A DNA stretch of 8,608 bases from Actinomycetota bacterium (GTDB lineage: Bacteria > Actinomycetota > Actinomycetes > S36-B12 > UBA5976). The notes beneath the pieces are model-generated. The model was not told the DNA's origin, made no database searches, and was given only the letters and a program-made list of their open reading frames with translations. The translations under genes and the position numbers were made by a program. The DNA lies in NCBI GenBank assembly GCA_009702945.1, contig WLGZ01000031.1:1-8608 (forward strand). Reading direction: 5' to 3'. Every line of letters begins with the position of its first letter. Position 1 is the first letter of the stretch. Below, piece after piece: positions 6,794-8,608 of this stretch.

Positions 6794-7501
6794 TCAGACA
6801 AGAACTTCGTGGGACTCATTGTCAGTTACTGGAGTTGTTACGTAGCGATAGCCAACATTGCGTACTGTGCCAATTAGGTTTTCGTTTTCAGGTCCGAGCT
6901 TTGCGCGTAGGCGGCGAACGTGTACGTCAACTGTTCTGGTGCCACCGAAGTAGTCATAACCCCAAACTTCGCGAAGCAGTTGGTCACGAGAAAAAACTCG
7001 ACCAGGGTGTTGCGCTAAGAACTTAAGCAATTCGAATTCTTTGAAAGTTAGATCAAGAGTTCGGCCCCGAAGCTTTGCGGAGTAGGTTGACTCGTCAATT
7101 GAAAGTTCGCCCGCTTTGATCTCACTGCTGGATTCGAAACCATTAGGTGCTTCAACTTTTGTGGTGGCAAGTCGAATGCGAACTTCAATTTCTGCTGGGC
7201 TCGCATCAACTAACAAAACGTCAGTTAGACCCCACTCGTGATTGACAGCCGCCAAGCCACCTTCAGTAGTAATCAGAATTACTGGTGATGTGTTGCCTGT
7301 GGTCTCCAAGAGTCGACACAAACTGCGAACTGCAGGTAGATCAGTACGACCGTCAATCAAAATGACATCTACCTCTGGAGCAGTGATTAATGCAGTTGGT
7401 TCCGGCGACATCACCTTTATGTGATGGCTCAAAAGTTCTAGACCTGGCAGAACTGCACTAGATGGTGTGAGCGCACGGGTGAGTAATAAGACCTGGGCCA
7501 T
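6794..7501 (-). CDS. glnR: GlnR-type OmpR-family orphan response regulator (nitrogen regulator)
   Basis: The 235-residue DNA-binding regulator has an N-terminal receiver-like domain (about 1-112) and a C-terminal winged helix (about 128-221). The winged helix is highly typical: LDLTFKEFELLKFLAQHPGR (149-168), LLREVWGYDYFGGTRTVDVH (175-194) and GTVRNVGYRY (211-220). The receiver is atypical, keeping D50 and R52 (ILIDGRTDL) but lacking the acidic pocket of phosphorylated receivers. In characterised actinobacterial GlnR this aspartate is unphosphorylated and stabilises the dimer through charge contacts. GlnR controls glutamine synthetase, ammonium uptake and other nitrogen genes. No histidine kinase is adjacent, as expected. 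The start is ATG at 7501 with AGGTGA four bases upstream (7511-7506). It heads the glnR-mshD operon. The position beside mshD and a thioredoxin gene matches Rv0818 of M. tuberculosis and distinguishes it from PhoP or MtrA. Confidence 0.92.
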   Translation of the reverse strand: MAQVLLLTRALTPSSAVLPGLELLSHHIKVMSPEPTALITAPEVDVILIDGRTDLPAVRSLCRLLETTGNTSPVILITTEGGLAAVNHEWGLTDVLLVDASPAEIEVRIRLATTKVEAPNGFESSSEIKAGELSIDESTYSAKLRGRTLDLTFKEFELLKFLAQHPGRVFSRDQLLREVWGYDYFGGTRTVDVHVRRLRAKLGPENENLIGTVRNVGYRYVTTPVTDNESHEVLV

Positions 7502-7533
7502 TACTTCACCTACTTATATAGTCGCTCTCCATA

Positions 7534-7539
7534 AGTCTA
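7534..7539 (-). promoter_or_regulatory. glnR: Candidate -10 element for glnR-mshD
   Basis: On the minus strand TAGACT fits the actinobacterial TANNNT -10 consensus. It would give a 5' UTR of about 26 bases that includes the AGGTGA ribosome binding site. No convincing -35 is seen at 17-base spacing. A second AT-rich stretch, TATATA (7520-7515), lies nearer the gene but would start transcription inside the Shine-Dalgarno sequence. Confidence 0.38.
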
Positions 7540-7585
7540 GAGCAGAACCGAAAGGGCTTGAATTGGCTTTATTTACTTAAAGAAT

Positions 7586-8011
7586 CTAGACATTAACCAA
7601 GTCAGTGACAGCAGCAGTTAGCTCTGCCTTCTTTGGCACGCCAGTAGCCCGGAAATGTACGGTTCCAGATTTATCAATAATCAAAGTGGTCGGAGTTCGG
7701 GTGATTCCATAGGTCTTTACTAGATCCATATGTTCAACAACATCAAGTTCAATGTGGCAGATTGCCGGGAAGCTGTTGGTGACCTCATCGAGAAGTTTGT
7801 TGGTTACTCGGCAAGGTTGGCAGAACTCAGAAGAGAACTGCAGGAATGTTACCTGGGGTGGGTGATCGTGATCCAGGTGTAAGTGTTCAGAAAGTCCTTG
7901 AAGTGGCGGCACGATTTCTTCGCGGAGTTTGCCATCGCTTACCTTCCGGTAAACCCCGAAAGCCACAGAGAGCGCAAGAACGGCAAGCAGAACATAGGCA
8001 CCGCTCGACAT
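7586..8011 (-). CDS. Membrane-anchored thioredoxin-like protein
   Basis: The 141-residue product starts with one hydrophobic helix (about residues 3-21) and then a thioredoxin fold. The active site is FCQPCR (C64, C67) and the cis-proline motif is RTPTTLIID (P107). Thioredoxin-like proteins reduce or exchange disulphides. This one sits next to glnR-mshD, like ThiX (Rv0816c) of M. tuberculosis. Four histidines, H43, H45, H48 and H50, lie in an eight-residue stretch (HLHLDHDH) just before the fold. An extra cysteine occurs at C85. Charges around the helix are unhelpful: the N-terminus has none and the C-side has R22, K23, K28 and R30, so it is unclear whether the domain faces the outside. AAGGAG with 5-base spacing favours ATG at 8011. 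A GTG at 8017 would overlap that ribosome binding site. It has its own promoter and lies 84 bp upstream of glnR on the same strand. Confidence 0.88.
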   Translation of the reverse strand: MSSGAYVLLAVLALSVAFGVYRKVSDGKLREEIVPPLQGLSEHLHLDHDHPPQVTFLQFSSEFCQPCRVTNKLLDEVTNSFPAICHIELDVVEHMDLVKTYGITRTPTTLIIDKSGTVHFRATGVPKKAELTAAVTDLVNV

Positions 8012-8016
8012 CCGCA

Positions 8017-8022
8017 CTCCTT
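8017..8022 (-). promoter_or_regulatory. Ribosome binding site deciding the thioredoxin-like gene start
   Basis: AAGGAG on the minus strand ends five bases before the ATG at 8011. The alternative in-frame GTG at 8017 shares its first base with this motif, so the ATG is the better start. Confidence 0.7.
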
Positions 8023-8039
8023 ATTAATTAGGTAGTACG

Positions 8040-8068
8040 AACTTAGGCGAATCTTGAACTTTCGCCAA
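8040..8068 (-). promoter_or_regulatory. Candidate promoter of the thioredoxin-like gene, spacer contains an inverted repeat
   Basis: On the minus strand TTGGCG (8068-8063) and TAAGTT (8045-8040) are separated by exactly 17 bases. They fit the TTGNNN and TANNNT actinobacterial housekeeping pattern. Transcription would start near 8033, leaving a UTR of about 22 bases with the AAGGAG site. The perfect inverted repeat GGCGAA-N9-TTCGCC (8046-8066) fills most of the spacer and overlaps the -35, a position suited to a repressor operator. Confidence 0.45.
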
Positions 8069-8135
8069 CTTGGTGTCTTACTGCGAGGCTTTTGCAATAA
8101 CCAGTTACGAGCCTGCGGTTGTTTGGAACCTGACC

Positions 8136-8141
8136 TATGGT
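8136..8141 (+). promoter_or_regulatory. -10 element of a leaderless transcript
   Basis: TATGGT fits TANNNT and lies exactly at -12 to -7 if transcription starts on the A of the ATG at 8148. This is the geometry of leaderless mRNAs, common in actinobacteria. There is no Shine-Dalgarno sequence for that ATG (TTGGGGC precedes it) and no clear -35. Confidence 0.6.
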
Positions 8142-8147
8142 TGGGGC

Positions 8148-8228
8148 ATGTCAGGAACCACAGTTCTTATCAAGCGCCGAGTCGTTGATTACGGCCGCCT
8201 TGGTTCCTCGATGTGTATGTGCGCTTGA
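8148..8228 (+). CDS. Cysteine-codon leader peptide (putative attenuator ORF)
   Basis: A 26-codon ORF runs from ATG 8148 to TGA 8226-8228. Its middle reads VLIKRRVVDYGRL and its end is Ser-Met-Cys-Met-Cys-Ala. The KRRxVDxxRLxS core followed by cysteines matches the short 'putative leader peptide' family found upstream of actinobacterial sulfur-metabolism genes. In mycobacteria, leaderless short ORFs with terminal cysteine codons act as cysteine-responsive attenuators. Two of the last four sense codons here are Cys (TGT 8214-8216, TGC 8220-8222). Placement agrees: it is leaderless behind TATGGT and 69 bp upstream of a DUF4395 gene, a family that commonly neighbours thioredoxin and thiosulfate sulfurtransferase genes. 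The likely job is to sense charged tRNA-Cys in cis rather than to make a functional peptide. The family match is from memory of the pattern and has not been searched. Confidence 0.78.
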   Translation: MSGTTVLIKRRVVDYGRLGSSMCMCA

Positions 8229-8297
8229 TCCTGCAGTCCTTATAGCGGCTGCCACGTAATCAAAGCCAAGCTAATTCGGAACTGAAAAGGAAATCTA
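8199..8297 (+). promoter_or_regulatory. Candidate attenuation region between leader ORF and DUF4395
   Basis: Several mutually exclusive pairings can be drawn. TTCCT (8204-8208, leader codons 19-21) can pair with AGGAA (8288-8292), the ribosome binding site of the downstream gene. CTTGG (8199-8203) can pair with CCAAG (8266-8270), and GTTCC (8203-8207) with GGAAC (8279-8283). A local hairpin GCAGTC/GGCTGC (8233-8252) has an 8-base loop. There is no U-tract, so a translational switch fits better than an intrinsic terminator. Each helix is short and no folding energy was computed. Confidence 0.35.
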
Positions 8298-8608
8298 ATG
8301 AGCAAGCAAATCGATCCACGCGGACCACGTTTTGGTGCTGCCATCACAACTGTTGTTCTGGCTGTAATTTTGCTGACGATTCCAACAAGCGTTGCAACAG
8401 TGCTGTTGGGAATTCAAACAGTTGTGTTTGCGCTGGGCGCTTTCGTGGGATTGCACGCTCAGCCTTATGGAATAATTTACCGCAAGTTAGTGCTGCCTCG
8501 AATTGCAAAGCCAACAGCCTTAGAAGCAGTTGAGCCACCGCAGTTCGCGCAGTTCGTTGGATTTCTTTTTGCAGCAACCGGCCTAATCGCGCTTCTTGCT
8601 GGCGCTGA
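8298..8608 (+). CDS. DUF4395 membrane protein, partial (C-terminus beyond right edge)
   Basis: The first 103 codons are present and the frame is open to the right edge. The opening IDPRGPRFGAAITTVVLA is characteristic of DUF4395 integral membrane proteins. Hydrophobic segments lie at about residues 13-30, 35-53 and from 84 onward. They are separated by a basic loop, QPYGIIYRKLVLPRIAKP (55-72), likely cytoplasmic. The function of DUF4395 is unknown. The family is often found beside thioredoxin and rhodanese/thiosulfate sulfurtransferase genes in actinobacteria, suggesting a part in sulfur or redox metabolism. The start is ATG with AAGGA six bases upstream (8287-8291). It is the first full-size gene behind the cysteine-codon leader and is divergent from the thioredoxin-like gene. 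A sulfurtransferase gene just past the right edge would be expected but cannot be seen. Confidence 0.85.
   Translation, partial: MSKQIDPRGPRFGAAITTVVLAVILLTIPTSVATVLLGIQTVVFALGAFVGLHAQPYGIIYRKLVLPRIAKPTALEAVEPPQFAQFVGFLFAATGLIALLAGA

Noticed and set aside
7536..7590. Two TCTAGA palindromes about 49 bp apart flanking the glnR/thioredoxin-like spacer
   Set aside because: They are six-base restriction-type palindromes with no extended similarity around them; no sign of an attachment site or mobile element boundary.
8098..8107. TAAC-CA-GTTA palindrome in the divergent spacer before the leader ORF
   Set aside because: Four-base arms are too short to support an operator claim and it does not align with either promoter's elements in a telling way.
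8344..8577. 77-residue minus-strand open frame opposite the DUF4395 gene
   Set aside because: It is antisense to the DUF4395 frame, which has a Shine-Dalgarno sequence, a family-typical opening and membrane segments.
1..8608. Search for tRNA/rRNA genes, CRISPR arrays, insertion sequences and phage genes
   Set aside because: No cloverleaf-like segment, regularly spaced repeat, transposase motif or terminal inverted repeat was recognised; nearly all bases are in the genes listed.

Overview
The window reads as a chromosomal segment of a low-to-mid-GC actinobacterium (GC in the forties by eye). The actinobacterial assignment rests on three points: a mycothiol synthase (mshD), an OmpR-type GlnR regulator directly upstream of it, and a polyphosphate kinase overlapping a Nudix plus histidine-phosphatase protein of the MutT1 type. 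The modest GC, tight packing and cyanophycinase-like genes would fit a freshwater acI/Nanopelagicales-type genome. That placement is inference.

Layout. Positions 1-726 (minus) hold the N-terminal 242 residues of an EamA/DMT transporter cut by the left edge. Positions 831-3897 (minus) hold ppk followed by an overlapping mutT1-like gene. A 65-bp divergent spacer follows. Positions 3963-5857 (plus) hold two overlapping peptidase-S51/type-1 glutamine amidotransferase-like genes; the first carries a C-terminal tail resembling the end of cysteinyl-tRNA synthetase. They converge on mshD with no base between the two stop codons. Positions 5858-7501 (minus) are a glnR-mshD operon. Positions 7586-8011 (minus) encode a membrane-anchored thioredoxin-like protein. 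From a 130-bp divergent spacer a plus-strand unit begins. It starts with a 26-codon, apparently leaderless ORF ending in Cys-Met-Cys-Ala, followed 69 bp later by a DUF4395 membrane protein cut by the right edge. The leader ORF was not called as a gene because it is so short. No tRNA, rRNA, CRISPR array, insertion sequence or prophage gene was seen.

How it fits together. Two themes recur. One is storage and nutrient control: polyphosphate (ppk), cyanophycin-like or isopeptide hydrolysis (S51 pair) and the nitrogen regulator GlnR. The other is cysteine and thiol chemistry: mycothiol synthase, the thioredoxin-like protein, the cysteine-codon leader ORF upstream of DUF4395, and the CysRS-like tail on the S51 protein. 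The order sulfur gene - thioredoxin - glnR - mshD resembles, from memory, the M. tuberculosis cysA2-thiX-glnR-mshD neighbourhood. The most rewarding items are the leaderless cysteine-codon leader with a possible Shine-Dalgarno-masking pairing, and the S51-CysRS-tail fusion.
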